From Odiellus spinosus (Eukaryota > Arthropoda > Arachnida > Opiliones > Phalangiidae), in NCBI GenBank assembly GCA_963920705.1, contig OY987238.1:186001-250000 (forward strand): 64,000 nucleotides of DNA, in the 5' to 3' direction. The notes beneath the pieces were generated by a model, which was given only the letters and a program-made list of their open reading frames with translations, searched no databases and was not told the DNA's origin. Positions within the stretch are counted from its first letter, which is position 1. Every line of letters begins with the position of its first letter. Shown here piece by piece: positions 13,958 through 28,050 of this stretch. Position numbers and translations under genes: made by a program.

Positions 13958-16200
13958 TCACCAATTTCCAAGTATAGATTCACATATTTCCCAAGTATAG
14001 ATTCACAAATTTCCCAAGTATAGATCCACCAATTTCCCAAATATATCCACCAATTTCCCAAGTATAGATTCACATATTTCCCAAGTATAGATTCACATAT
14101 TTCCCAAGTATAGATTCACAAATTTCCCAAGTATAGATCCACCAATTTCCCAAATATATCCACCAATTTCCCAAGTATAGATTCACATATTTCCCAAGTA
14201 TAGATTCACAAATTTGCCAAGTATAGATTCACAAATTTCCATAGTATAGATCCACCAATTTCCCAAGTATTGATCCACCAATTACCCAAGTATAGATTCA
14301 CAAATTTTCCAAGTATAGATTCACAAATTTCCCAAGTATAGATTCACAAATTTCCCAAGTATACAAATTTTAAATAAATAGAGACGGATACTTCGTCTCT
14401 ATTTATTTAAAATTTGTAGTAAATTTCCGTGGACACAATGGTTTTTAAAATTCACGATTCCCAAGTATAGATTCACAAATTTCCCAAGTATAGATTCACA
14501 AATTTCCGAAGTTTAGATTCACAAATTTCCCAAGTATAGATTCACAAATTTCCGAAGTAGAGATTCACAAATTTTCCAAGTATAGATTCACAAATTTTCC
14601 AAGTATAGATTCACAAATTTTCCAAGTATAGATTCACAAATTTCCCAAGTATAGATTCAAAAATTTTCCAAGTATATATTCACAAATTATCCAAGTATAG
14701 ATTCACAAATTATCCAAGTATAGATTCACAAATTTGCCAAGTATAGATTCACAAATTTTTCAAGTATAGATTCACAAATTTCCCAAGTATAGATTCATAA
14801 ATTTCCCAAGTATAGATTCACAAATTTTCCAAGTATAGATTCACCAATTTCCAAGTATAGATTCACATATTTCCCAAGTATAGATTCAGAAATTTTCCAA
14901 GTATAGATCCACCAATTTCCCAAGTATAGATTCACAAATTTTCCAAGTATAGATTCACAAATTTCCCAAGTAGAGATTCACAAATTTCCCAAGTATAGAT
15001 TCACAAATTTCCCAAGTATAGATTCACAAATTTCAAAAGTATAGATCCACCAATTTCCCAAGTATAGATCCACCAATTTCCCAAGTATAGATTCACAAAT
15101 TTTCCAAGTTTAGATTCACAAATTTTCCAAGTATAGATTCACAAATTTCCCAAATATAGATTCACAAATTTTCCAAGTATAGATTCACAAATTTCCCAAG
15201 TATAGATTCACAAATTTTCCAAGTATAGATTCACAAATTTTCCAAGTATAGATTCACAAATTTTCCAAGTATAAATTCACAAATTTCCCAAGTATAGATT
15301 CACAAATTTCCCAATATAGATCCACCAATTTCCCAAGTATAGATTCACAAATTTTCCAAGTATAGATTCACAAATTTTCCAAGTATAGATTCACAAATTT
15401 CCCAAATATAGATTCAAAAATTTTCCAAGTATAGATTCACAAATTTTCCAAGTATAGATTCACAAATTTCCCAAGTATACATCCACCAATTTCCCAGGTA
15501 TATCCACCAATTTCCCAAGTATAGATTCACATATTTCCCAAGTATAGATTTACAAATTTCCCAAGTATAGATTCACAAATTTTCCAAGTATAGATTCACA
15601 AATTTCCCAAGTATAGATTCACAAACTTTCCAAGTATAGATTCACAAATTTTCCAAGTATAGATTCACAAATTTTTCAAGTATAGATTCACAAATTTCCC
15701 AAGTATACATCCACCAATTTCCCAAGTATATCCACCAATTTCCCAAGTATAGATTCACATATTTCCCAAGTATAGATTTACAAATTTCCCAAGTATAGAT
15801 TCACAAATTTCCGAAGTATAGATTAACAAATTTTCCAAGTATAGATTCACAAATTTTCCAAGTATAGATTCACAAATTTCCCAAGCATAGATTCACAAAT
15901 TTTCCAAGTTTAGATTCACAAATTTCCCAAGTAGAGATTCACAAATTTCCCAAGTATAGATTCACAAATTTCCCAAGTATAGATTCACAAATTTCCCAAG
16001 TAAAGATCCACCAATTTCCCAAGTATAGATCCACCAATTTCCCAATATAGATCCAACAATTTCCCAAGTATAGATTCACCAATTTCCAAGTATAGATTCA
16101 CATATTTCCCAAGTATAGATTCACAAATTTCCCAAGTATAGATTCAAAAATTTCCGAAGTATAGATTCAGAAATTTTCCAAGTATAGATTCACAAATTTT
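13958..16200. repeat. 2,163-bp higher-order unit, copy 2 (with hairpin)
   Basis: Second copy of the preceding block, in direct orientation, with hairpin copy 2 at 14362. By the end of the copy the offset has grown: ATTCAAAAAT is at 13841 in copy 1 and 16142 here, a 2,301-bp offset. This copy has therefore gained a net 138 bp, exactly six 23-bp monomers, after the insert. Such whole-monomer changes are expected from unequal exchange or slippage in register. Confidence 0.8.
14362..14449. repeat. Hairpin insert copy 2 (88 bp, perfect 25-bp arms)
   Basis: Identical in sequence to the insert at 12199. Arms are 14362-14386 and 14394-14418, the loop is 14387-14393, the tail is 14419-14449, and the satellite resumes at 14450. 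It lies exactly 2,163 bp after copy 1. The same rare flanking variants (TTGATCC then ATTACCC upstream, GAAGTTTAG downstream) surround both, so this copy arose by duplication of a satellite block. One monomer present downstream of copy 1 is missing downstream of this copy. Confidence 0.9.
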
Positions 16201-16819
16201 CCAAGTATAGATTCACAAATGTCCCAAGCATAGATTCACAAATTTTCCAAGTATAGATTCACAAATTTCCCAAGTAGAGATTCACAAATTTCCCAAGTAT
16301 AGATTCACAAATTTTCCAAGTATAGATTCACAAATTTCCCAAGTATACATCCACCAATTTCCGAAGTATAGATTCACAAATTTTCCAAGTATAGATTCAC
16401 AAATTTTCCAAGTATAGATTCACAAATTTTCCAAGTATAGATTCACAAATTTTCCAAGTATAGATTCACAAATTTCCCAAGCATAGATTCACAAATTTTT
16501 CAAGTATAGATTCACAAATTTCCCAAGTAGAGATTCACAAATTTCCCAAGTATAGATTCACAAATTTCCCAAGTATAGATTCACAAATTTCCCAAGTATA
16601 GATCCACCAATTTCCCAAGTATAGATCCACCAATTTCCCAATATAGATCCACCAATTTCCCAAGTATAGATTCACAAATTTCCCAAGTATAGATTCACAA
16701 ATTTCCGAAGTATAGATTCAGAAATTTTCCAAGTATAGATTCACAAATTTTCCAAGTATAGATTCACAAATGTCCCAAGCATAGATTCACAAATTTTCCA
16801 AGTATAGATTCACAAATTT

Positions 16820-18050
16820 CCCAAGTATAGATTCACAAATGTCCTAAGCATAGATTCACAAATTTTCCAAGTATAGATTCACAAATTTCCCAAGTAGAGA
16901 TTCACAAATTTTCCAAGTATAGATCCACCAATTTTCCAAGTATAGATTCACAAATTTTCCAAATATAGATTCACAAATTTTCCAAGTATAGATTCACAAA
17001 TTTCCCAAGCATAGATTCACAAATTTTTGAAGTATAGATGCACAAATTTCCCAAGTAGAGATTCACAAATTTCCCAAGTATAGATTCACAAATTTCCCAA
17101 GTATAGATTCACAAATTTCCCAAGTATAGATCCACCAATTTCCCAATATAGATCCACCAATTTCCCAAGTATAGATTCACAAATTTCCCAAGTATAGATT
17201 CACAAATTTCCGAAGTATAGATTCAGAAATTTTCCAAGTATAGATTCACAAATTTTCCAAGTATAGATTCACAAATGTCCCAAGCATAGATTCACAAATT
17301 TTCCAAGTATAGATTCACAAATTTCCCAAGTAGAGATTCACAAATTTCCCAAGTATAGATTCACAAATTTCCCAAGTATAGATTCACAAATTTCCCAAGT
17401 ATAGATACACCAATTTCCCAAGTATAGATCCACCAATTTCCCAAGTATAGATTCACAAATTTTCCAAGTATAGATTCACAAATTTTCCAAGTATAGATCC
17501 ACCAATTTCCCAAATATATCCACCAATTTCCCAAGTATAGATTCACATATTTCCCAAGTATAGATTCACATATTTCCCAAGTATAGATTCACAAATTTCC
17601 CAAGTATAGATCCACCAATTTCCCAAATATATCCACCAATTTCCCAAGTATAGATTCACATATTTCCCAAGTATAGATTCACAAATTTGCCAAGTATAGA
17701 TTCACAAATTTCCCAAGTATAGATCCACCAATTTCCCAAGTATTGATCCACCAATTTCCCTAGTATAGATCCACCAATTTCCCAAGTATAGATCCACCAA
17801 TTTCCCAATATAGATCCACCAATTTCCCAAGTATAGATTCACCAATTTCCAAGTATAGATTCACAAATGTCCCAAGCATAGATTCACAAATTTTCCAAGT
17901 ATAGATTCACAAATTTCCCAAGTAGAGACTCACAAATTTCCCAAGTATAGATTCACAAATTTCCCAAGTATAGATTCACAAATTTCCCAAGTATAGATCC
18001 ACCAATTTCCCAAGTATAGATCCACCAATTTCCCAAGTATAGATTCACAA
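16820..18050. repeat. Block repeated 4,842 bp downstream (copy 1)
   Basis: Several markers recur at exactly 4,842 bp: GTCCTAAGCA (16841, 21683), the TTTTTGAAG/GATGCAC pair (17024, 21866) and TTGATCC (17743, 22585). A minus-strand open stretch within 17361-17546 also has the same translation at 22203-22388 and at 24100-24285. The match ends near 18050/22890. The segment is satellite only. Confidence 0.85.
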
Positions 18051-21000
18051 ATTTTCCAAGTATAGATTCACAAATTTCCCAAGTATAGATTCACCAATTT
18101 CCCAAGTATATCCACCAATTTCCCAAGTATAGATTCACAAATTTCCCAAGTATACATCCACCAATTTCCCAAGTATATCCACCAATTTCCCAAGTATAGA
18201 TTCACAAATTTTTCAAGTATAGATTCACAAATTTCCCAAGTATAGATTCAAAAATTTTCCAAGTATAGATTCACAAATTATCCAAGTATAGATTCACAAA
18301 TTATCCAAGTATAGATTCACAAATTATCCAAGTATAGATTCACAAATTTTCCAAGTATAGATTAACAAATTTTCCAAGTATAGATTCACAAATTTTCCAA
18401 GTATAGATTCACAAATTTCCCAAGTATAGATTCATAAATTTCCCAAGTATAGATTCACAAATTTCCCAAGTATAGATTCACAAATTTCCCAATATAGATC
18501 CACCAATTTCCCAAGTATAGATTCACCAATTTCCAAGTATAGATTCACATATTTCCCAAGTATAGATTCACAAATTTCCCAAGTATAGATTCACAAATTT
18601 CCGAAGTATAGATTCACAAATTTTCCAAGTATAGATTCACAAATTTTCCAAGTATAGATTCACAAATTTCCCAAGCATAGATTCACAAATTTTTCAAGTA
18701 TAGATTCACAAATTTCCCAAGTATAGATTCAAAAATTTTCCAAGTATAGATTCACAAATTATCCAAGTATAGATTCACAAATTATCCAAGTATAGATTCA
18801 CAAATTATCCAAGTATAGATTCACAAATTTTCCAAGTATAGATTCACAAATTTTCCAAGTATAGATTCACAAATTTTCCAAGTATAGATTCACAAATTTC
18901 CCAAGTATAGATTCATAAATTTCCCAAGTATAGATTCACAAATTTTCCAAGTATAGATTCACAAATTTTCCAAGTATAGATTCACAAATTTTCCAAGTAT
19001 AGATTCACAAATTTCCCAAGTATAGATTCACAAATTTCCCAATATAGATCCACCAATTTCCCAAGTATAGATTCACCAATTTACAAGTACAGATTCACAT
19101 ATTTCCCAAGTATAGATTCACAAATTTCCCAAGTATAGATTCAAAAATTTCCGAAGTATAGATTCACAAATTTTCCAAGTATAGATTCACAAATTTTCCA
19201 AGTATAGATTCACAAATTTCCCAAGCATAGATTCACAAATTTTCCAAGTATAGATTCACAAATTTCCCAAGTAGAGATTCACAAATTTCCCAAGTATAGA
19301 TTCACAAATTTCCCAAGTATAGATTCACAAATTTCCCAAGTATAGATCCACCAATTTCCCAAGTATAGATCCACCAATTTCCCAAGTATAGATTCACAAA
19401 TTTTCCAAGTATATATTCACAAATTTTCCAAGTATAGATTCCCAAATTTCCCAAGTATAGATTCACAAATTTCCGAAGTATAGATTCACAAATTTCCCAA
19501 GTATAGATCCACAAATTTCCCAAGTATAGATTGACAAATTTCCCAAGTATAGATTCACAAATTTTCCAAGTATAGATTCACAAATTTCCCAAGTATAGAT
19601 TCACAAATTTTCCAAGTATAGATTCACAAATTTTCCAAGTATAGATTCACAAATTTTCCAAGTATAGATTCACAAATTTCCCAAGTATAGATTCACAAAT
19701 TTCCCAAGTATAGATCCACCAATTTCCTAAATATATCCACCAATTTCCCAAGTATAGATTCACATATTTCCCAAGTATAGATTCACATATTTCCCAAGTA
19801 TAGATTCACAAACTTCCCAAGTATAGATCCACCAATTTCCCAAATATATCCACCAATTTCCCAAGTATAGATTCACATATTTCCCAAGTATAGATTCACA
19901 AATTTGCCAAGTATAGATTCACAAATTTCCCAAGTATAGATACACCAATTTCCCAAGTATTGATCCACCAATTTCCCAAGTATAGATTCACAAATTTTCC
20001 AAGTATAGATTCACAAATTTCCCAAGTATAGATTCACAAATTTCCCAAGTATAGATTCACAAATTTCCCAAGTATAGATTCACAAATTTCCGAAGTTTAG
20101 ATTCACAAATTTTCCAAGTATAGATTCACAAATTTCCCAAGTATAGATTCACAAATTTCCGAAGTAGAGATTCACAAATTTTCCAAGTATAGATTCACAA
20201 ATTTTCCAAGTATAGATTCACAAATTTTCCAAGTATAGATTCACAAATTTTCCAAGTATAGATTCACAAATTTCCCAAGTATAGATTCAAAAATTTTCCA
20301 AGTATAGATTCACAAATTATCCAAGTATAGATTCACAAATTATCCAAGTATAGATTCACAAATTATCCAAGTATAGATTCATAAATTTGCCAAGTATAGA
20401 TTCACAAATTTTTCAAGTATAGATTCACAAATTTCCCAAGTATAGATTCATAAATTTCCCAAGTATAGATTCACAAATTTTCCAAGTATAGATTCACCAA
20501 TTTCCCAAGCATAGATTCACCAATTTCCAAGTATAGATTCACATATTTCCCAAGTATAGATTCACAAATTTCCCAAGTATAGATCCACCAATTTCCCAAA
20601 TATATCCACCAATTTCCCAAGTATAGATTCACATATTTCCCAAGTATAGATTCACATATTTCCCAAGTATAGATTCACAAATTTCCCAAGTATAGATCCA
20701 CCAATTTCCCAAATATATCCACCAATTTCCCAAGTATAGATTCACATATTTCCCAAGTATAGATTCACAAATTTGCCAAGTATAGATTCACAAATTTCCA
20801 TAGTATAGATCCACCAATTTCCCAAGTATTGATCCACCAATTTCCCAAGTATAGATTCACAAATTTTCCAAGTATAGATTCAGAAATTTCCCAAGTATAG
20901 ATTCACAAATTTCCCAAGTATACAAATTTTCAATAAATAGAGACGGATACTTCGTCTCTATTTATTTAAAATTTGTAGTAAATTTCCGTGGACACAATGG

Positions 21001-21400
21001 TTTTTAAAATTCACGATTCCCAAGTATAGATTCACAAATTTCCCAAGTATAGATTCACAAATTTCCGAAGTTTAGATTCACAAATTTTCCAGGTATAGAT
21101 TCACAAATTTCCCAAGTATAGATTCACAAATTTCCGAAGTAGAGATTCACAAATTTTCCAAGTAAAGATTCACAAATTTTCCAAGTATAGATTCACAAAT
21201 TTTCCAAGTATAGATTCACAAATTTCCCAAGTATAGATTCAAAAATTTTCCAAGTATATATTCACAAATTATCCAAGTATAGATTCACAAATTATCCAAG
21301 TATAGATTCACAAATTTGCCAAGTATAGATTCACAAATTTTTCAAGTTTAGATTCACAAATTTCCCAAGTATAGATTCATAAATTTCCCAAGTATAGATT
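18050..21400. repeat. Block matching 25.0-28.5 kb (copy 1, with hairpin 3)
   Basis: Markers pair with the later block. TCAAAAATTTCCG at 19141 matches 25631 (6,490). TTCCTAAATA at 19724 matches 26191 (6,467, one monomer fewer). Hairpin copy 3 and CCAGGTATAG match at 7,130. The jump from 6,467 to 7,130 is explained by a 686-bp internal tandem duplication in the later copy minus one 23-bp monomer (6,467 + 686 - 23 = 7,130). Confidence 0.82.
20921..21008. repeat. Hairpin insert copy 3 (one arm mismatch)
   Basis: Same 88-bp insert. Arms are 20921-20945 and 20953-20977, the tail is 20978-21008, and the satellite resumes at 21009. The base at 20931 is C where copies 1, 2 and 4 have A, which leaves one mismatch in the otherwise perfect stem. 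The upstream monomer CAGAAATTTCCC and the downstream variant CCAGGTATAG at about 21089 are shared with copy 4 and absent from copies 1 and 2. Confidence 0.9.
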
Positions 21401-21837
21401 CACAAATTTTCCAAGTATAGATTCACAAATTTTCCAAGTATAGATTCACAAATTTTCTAAGTATAGATTCACAAATATCCCAAGCATAGATTCACAAATT
21501 TTCCAAGTATAGATTCACCAATTTCCAAGTATAGATTCACATATTTCCCAAGTATAGATTCACAAATTTCCCAAGTATAGATTCACAAATTTCCGAAGTA
21601 TAGATTCACAAATTTTCCAAGTATAGATTCACAAATTTTCCAAGTATAGATTCACAAATTTTCCAAGTATAGATTCACAAATGTCCTAAGCATAGATTCA
21701 CAAATTTTCCAAGTATAGATTCACAAATTTCCCAAGTAGAGATTCACAAATTTTCCAAGTATAGATCCACCAATTTTCCAAGTATAGATTCACAAATTTT
21801 CCAAATATAGATTCACAAATTTTCCAAGTATAGATTC

Positions 21838-23734
21838 ACAAATTTCCCAAGCATAGATTCACAAATTTTTGAAGTATAGATGCACAAATTTCCCAAGTAG
21901 AGATTCACAAATTTCCCAAGTATAGATTCACAAATTTCCCAAGTATAGATTCACAAATTTCCCAAGTATAGATCCACCAATTTCCCAATATAGATCCACC
22001 AATTTCCCAAGTATAGATTCACAAATTTCCCAAGTATAGATTCACAAATTTCCGAAGTATAGATTCAGAAATTTTCCAAGTATAGATTCACAAATTTTCC
22101 AAGTATAGATTCACAAATGTCCCAAGCATAGATTCACAAATTTTCCAAGTATAGATTCACAAATTTACCAAGTAGAGATTCACAAATTTCCCAAGTATAG
22201 ATTCACAAATTTCCCAAGTATAGATTCACAAATTTCCCAAGTATAGATACACCAATTTCCCAAGTATAGATCCACCAATTTCCCAAGTATAGATTCACAA
22301 ATTTTCCAAGTATAGATTCACAAATTTTCCAAGTATAGATCCACCAATTTCCCAAATATATCCACCAATTTCCCAAGTATAGATTCACATATTTCCCAAG
22401 TATAGATTCACATATTTCCCAAGTATAGATTCACAAATTTCCCAAGTATAGATCCACCAATTTCCCAAATATATCCACCAATTTCCCAAGTATAGATTCA
22501 CATATTTCCCAAGTATAGATTCACAAATTTGCCAAGTATAGATTCACAAATTTCCCAAGTATAGATCCACCAATTTCCCAAGTATTGATCCACCAATTTC
22601 CCTAGTATAGATCCACCAATTTCCCAAGTATAGATCCACCAATTTCCCAATATAGATCCACCAATTTCCCAAGTATAGATTCACCAATTTCCAAGTATAG
22701 ATTCACAAATGTCCCAAGCATAGATTCACAAATTTTCCAAGTATAGATTCACAAATTTCCCAAGTAGAGACTACAAATTTCCCAAGTATAGATTCACAAA
22801 TTTCCCAAGTATAGATTCACAAATTTCCCAAGTATAGATTCACAAATTTCCCAAGTATAGATCCACCAATTTCCCAAGTATAGATCCACCAATTTCCCAA
22901 GTATAGATTCACAAATTTTTCAAGTATAGATTCACAAATTTTCCAAGTATAGATTCACAAATTTCCCAAATATAGATTCACAAATTTTCCAAGTATAGAT
23001 TCACAAATTTTCCAAGTATAGATTCACAAATTTCCCAAGTATAGATTCATAAATTTCCCAAGTATAGATTCACAAATTTCCCAAGTATAGATTCACAAAT
23101 TTCCCAATATAGATCCACCAATTTCCCAAGTATAGATTCACCAATTTCCAAGTATAGATTCACATATTTCCCAAGTATAGATTCACAAATTTCCCAAGTA
23201 TAGATTCACAAATTTCCGAAGTATAGATTCACAAATTTTCCAAGTATAGATTCACAAATTTTCCAAGTATAGATTCACAAATTTCCCAAGCATAGATTCA
23301 CAAATTTTTCAAGTATAGATTCACAAATTTCCCAAGTATAGATTCAAAAATTTTCCAAGTATAGATTCACAAATTATCCAAGTATAGATTCACAAATTAT
23401 CCAAGTATAGATTCACAAATTATCCAAGTATAGATTCACAAATTTTCCAAGTATAGATTCACAAATTTTCCAAGTATAGATTCACAAATTTTCCAAGTAT
23501 AGATTCACAAATTTCCCAAGTATAGATTCATAAATTTCCCAAGTATAGATTCACAAATTTTCCAAGTATAGATTCACAAATTTTCCAAGTATAGATTCAC
23601 AAATTTTCCAAGTATAGATTCACAAATTTCCCAAGTATAGATTCACAAATTTCCCAATATAGATCCACCAATTTCCCAAGTATAGATTCACCAATTTCCA
23701 AGTATAGATTCACATATTTCCCAAGTATAGATTC
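21838..23734. repeat. 1,897-bp tandem unit, copy A
   Basis: Direct tandem duplication with copy B. TTTTTGAAG is at 21866 and 23763, and TTGATCC at 22585 and 24482, both 1,897 bp apart. Copy A contains GAGACTACAAAT near 22770, where copy B reads GAGACTCACAAAT. After this point the offset falls to 1,875 because copy A carries one extra monomer. The interval is satellite only. Confidence 0.85.
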
Positions 23735-25610
23735 ACAAATTTCCCAAGCATAGATTCACAAATTTTTGAAGTATAGATGCACAAATTTCCCAAGTAGAGA
23801 TTCACAAATTTCCCAAGTATAGATTCACAAATTTCCCAAGTATAGATTCACAAATTTCCCAAGTATAGATCCACCAATTTCCCAATATAGATCCACCAAT
23901 TTCCCAAGTATAGATTCACAAATTTCCCAAGTATAGATTCACAAATTTCCGAAGTATAGATTCAGAAATTTTCCAAGTATAGATTCACAAATTTTCCAAG
24001 TATAGATTCACAAATGTCCCAAGCATAGATTCACAAATTTTCCAAGTATAGATTCACAAATTTACCAAGTAGAGATTCACAAATTTCCCAAGTATAGATT
24101 CACAAATTTCCCAAGTATAGATTCACAAATTTCCCAAGTATAGATACACCAATTTCCCAAGTATAGATCCACCAATTTCCCAAGTATAGATTCACAAATT
24201 TTCCAAGTATAGATTCACAAATTTTCCAAGTATAGATCCACCAATTTCCCAAATATATCCACCAATTTCCCAAGTATAGATTCACATATTTCCCAAGTAT
24301 AGATTCACATATTTCCCAAGTATAGATTCACAAATTTCCCAAGTATAGATCCACCAATTTCCCAAATATATCCACCAATTTCCCAAGTATAGATTCACAT
24401 ATTTCCCAAGTATAGATTCACAAATTTGCCAAGTATAGATTCACAAATTTCCCAAGTATAGATCCACCAATTTCCCAAGTATTGATCCACCAATTTCCCT
24501 AGTATAGATCCACCAATTTCCCAAGTATAGATCCACCAATTTCCCAATATAGATCCACCAATTTCCCAAGTATAGATTCACCAATTTCCAAGTATAGATT
24601 CACAAATGTCCCAAGCATAGATTCACAAATTTTCCAAGTATAGATTCACAAATTTCCCAAGTAGAGACTCACAAATTTCCCAAGTATAGATTCACAAATT
24701 TCCCAAGTATAGATTCACAAATTTCCCAAGTATAGATCCACCAATTTCCCAAGTATAGATCCACCAATTTCCCAAGTATAGATTCACAAATTTTTCAAGT
24801 ATAGATTCACAAATTTTCCAAGTATAGATTCACAAATTTCCCAAATATAGATTCACAAATTTTCCAAGTATAGATTCACAAATTTTCCAAGTATAGATTC
24901 ACAAATTTCCCAAGTATAGATTCATAAATTTCCCAAGTATAGATTCACAAATTTCCCAAGTATAGATTCACAAATTTCCCAATATAGATCCACCAATTTC
25001 CCAAGTATAGATTCACCAATTTCCAAGTATAGATTCACATATTTCCCAAGTATAGATTCACAAATTTCCCAAGTATAGATTCACAAATTTCCGAAGTATA
25101 GATTCACAAATTTTCCAAGTATAGATTCACAAATTTTCCAAGTATAGATTCACAAATTTCCCAAGCATAGATTCACAAATTTTTCAAGTATAGATTCACA
25201 AATTTCCCAAGTATAGATTCAAAAATTTTCCAAGTATAGATTCACAAATTATCCAAGTATAGATTCACAAATTATCCAAGTATAGATTCACAAATTATCC
25301 AAGTATAGATTCACAAATTTTCCAAGTATAGATTCACAAATTTTCCAAGTATAGATTCACAAATTTTCCAAGTATAGATTGACAAATTTCCCAAGTATAG
25401 ATTCATAAATTTCCCAAGTATAGATTCACAAATTTTCCAAGTATAGATTCACAAATTTTCCAAGTATAGATTCACAAATTTTCCAAGTATAGATTCACAA
25501 ATTTCCCAAGTATAGATTCACAAATTTCCCAATATAGATCCACCAATTTCCCAAGTATAGATTCACCAATTTCCAAGTATAGATTCACATATTTCCCAAG
25601 TATAGATTCA
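23735..25610. repeat. 1,897-bp tandem unit, copy B
   Basis: Second copy of the preceding unit. It starts at the CCCAAGCATAG monomer that precedes TTTTTGAAG and ends where the sequence switches to the TCAAAAATTTCCG block shared with 19.1 kb. The abrupt change of neighbours at about 23735 and 25610 marks the junctions. Confidence 0.82.
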
Positions 25611-26014
25611 CAAATTTCCCAAGTATAGATTCAAAAATTTCCGAAGTATAGATTCACAAATTTTCCAAGTATAGATTCACAAATTTTCCAAGTATAGATT
25701 CACAAATTTCCCAAGCATAGATTCACAAATTTTCCAAGTATAGATTCACAAATTTCCCAAGTAGAGATTCACAAATTTCCCAAGTATAGATTCACAAATT
25801 TCCCAAGTATAGATTCACAAATTTCCCAAGTATAGATCCACCAATTTCCCAAGTATAGATCCACCAATTTCCCAAGTATAGATTCACAAATTTTCCAAGT
25901 ATAGATTCACAAATTTTCCAAGTATAGATTCACAAATTTCCGAAGTATAGATTCACAAATTTCCCAAGTATAGATCCACAAATTTCCCAAGTATAGATTG
26001 ACAAATTTCCCAAG

Positions 26015-27440
26015 TATAGATTCACAAATTTTCCAAGTATAGATTCACAAATTTCCCAAGTATAGATTCACAAATTTTGCAAGTATAGATTCACAAATTT
26101 TCCAAGTATAGATTCACAAATTTTCCAAGTATAGATTCACAAATTTCCCAAGTATAGATTCACAAATTTCCCAAGTATAGATCCACCAATTTCCTAAATA
26201 TATCCACCAATTTCCCAAGTATAGATTCACATATTTCCCAAGTATAGATTCACATATTTCCCAAGTATAGATTCACAAACTTCCCAAGTATAGATCCACC
26301 AATTTCCCAAATATATCCACCAATTTCCCAAGTATAGATTCACATATTTCCCAAGTATAGATTCACAAATTTGCCAAGTATAGATTCACAAATTTCCCAA
26401 GTATAGATACACCAATTTCCCAAGTATTGATCCACCAATTTCCCAAGTATAGATTCACAAATTTTCAAAGTATAGATTCACAAATTTCCCAAGTATAGAT
26501 TCACAAATTTCCCAAGTATAGATTCACAAATTTCCCAAGTATAGATTCACAAATTTCCGAAGTTTAGATTCACAAATTTTCCAAGTATAGATTCACAAAT
26601 TTCCCAAGTATAGATTCACAAATTTTCGAAGTAGAGATTCACAAATTTTCCAAGTATAGATTCACAAATTTTCCAAGTATAGATTCACAAATTTTCCAAG
26701 TATAGATTCACAAATTTTCCAAGTATAGATTCACAAATTTCCCAAGTATAGATTCACAAATTTTGCAAGTATAGATTCACAAATTTTCCAAGTATAGATT
26801 CACAAATTTTCCAAGTATAGATTCACAAATTTCCCAAGTATAGATTCACAAATTTCCCAAGTATAGATCCACCAATTTCCTAAATATATCCACCAATTTC
26901 CCAAGTATAGATTCACATATTTCCCAAGTATAGATTCACATATTTCCCAAGTATAGATTCACAAACTTCCCAAGTATAGATCCACCAATTTCCCAAATAT
27001 ATCCACCAATTTCCCAAGTATAGATTCACATATTTCCCAAGTATAGATTCACAAATTTGCCAAGTATAGATTCACAAATTTCCCAAGTATAGATACACCA
27101 ATTTCCCAAGTATTGATCCACCAATTTCCCAAGTATAGATTCACAAATTTTCAAAGTATAGATTCACAAATTTCCCAAGTATAGATTCACAAATTTCCCA
27201 AGTATAGATTCACAAATTTCCCAAGTATAGATTCACAAATTTCCGAAGTTTAGATTCACAAATTTTCCAAGTATAGATTCACAAATTTCCCAAGTATAGA
27301 TTCACAAATTTTCGAAGTAGAGATTCACAAATTTTCCAAGTATAGATTCACAAATTTTCCAAGTATAGATTCACAAATTTTCCAAGTATAGATTCACAAA
27401 TTTTCCAAGTATAGATTCACAAATTTCCCAAGTATAGATT
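26015..27440. repeat. 686-bp tandem duplication inside the 25.0-28.5 kb block
   Basis: Four markers repeat at exactly 686 bp: TTTTGCAAG (26075, 26761), TTCCTAAATA (26191, 26877), ATTTTCAAAG (26461, 27147) and AATTTTCGAA (26621, 27307). The homologous block at 19.6-20.3 kb has the TTCCTAAATA marker once, so the duplication arose after the two large blocks separated. Both copies carry TTTTGC, ATTTTCAAAG and AATTTTCGAA, which the 19.6-20.3 kb block lacks (it has TTTTCC, ATTTTCCAAG and AATTTCCGAA). Confidence 0.88.
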
Positions 27441-28050
27441 CAAAAATTTTCCAAGTATAGATTCACAAATTATCCAAGTATAGATTCACAAATTATCCAA
27501 GTATAGATTCATAAATTTGCCAAGTATAGATTCACAAATTTTTCAAGTATAGATTCACAAATTTCCCAAGTATAGATTCATAAATTTCCCAAGTATAGAT
27601 TCACAAATTTTCCAAGTATAGATTCACCAATTTCCCAAGCATAGATTCACCAATTTCCAAGTATAGATTCACATATTTCCCAAGTATAGATTCACAAATT
27701 TCCCAAGTATAGATCCACCAATTTCCCAAATATATCCACCAATTTCCCAAGTATAGATTCACATATTTCCCAAGTATAGATTCACATATTTCCCAAGTAT
27801 AGATTCACAAATTTCCCAAGTATAGATCCACCAATTTCCCAAATATATCCACCAATTTCCCAAGTATAGATTCACATATTTCCCAAGTATAGATTCACAA
27901 ATTTGCCAAGTATAGATTCACAAATTTCCATAGTATAAATCCACCAATTTCCCAAGTATTGATCCACCAATTTCCCAAGTATAGATTCACAAATTTTCCA
28001 AGTATAGATTCAGAAATTTCCCAAGTATAGATTCACAAATTTCCCAAGTA

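Noticed and set aside
17361..17546. Minus-strand open frame of 61 codons, repeated at 22203-22388 and 24100-24285, encoding a W/Y/G-rich repeat such as NLYLGNWWIY.
   Set aside because: It is a direct translation of satellite monomers with a 23-residue (69-bp) period. The first codon is GTG, not ATG, and there is no promoter, splice or codon-bias signal. The identity among copies follows from block duplication.
19302..19523. Minus-strand open frame of 73 codons, the longest in the window.
   Set aside because: It is the same satellite translation, starting at a TTG codon and existing only because GATCC-type monomers remove the TGA stops. It is not a gene.
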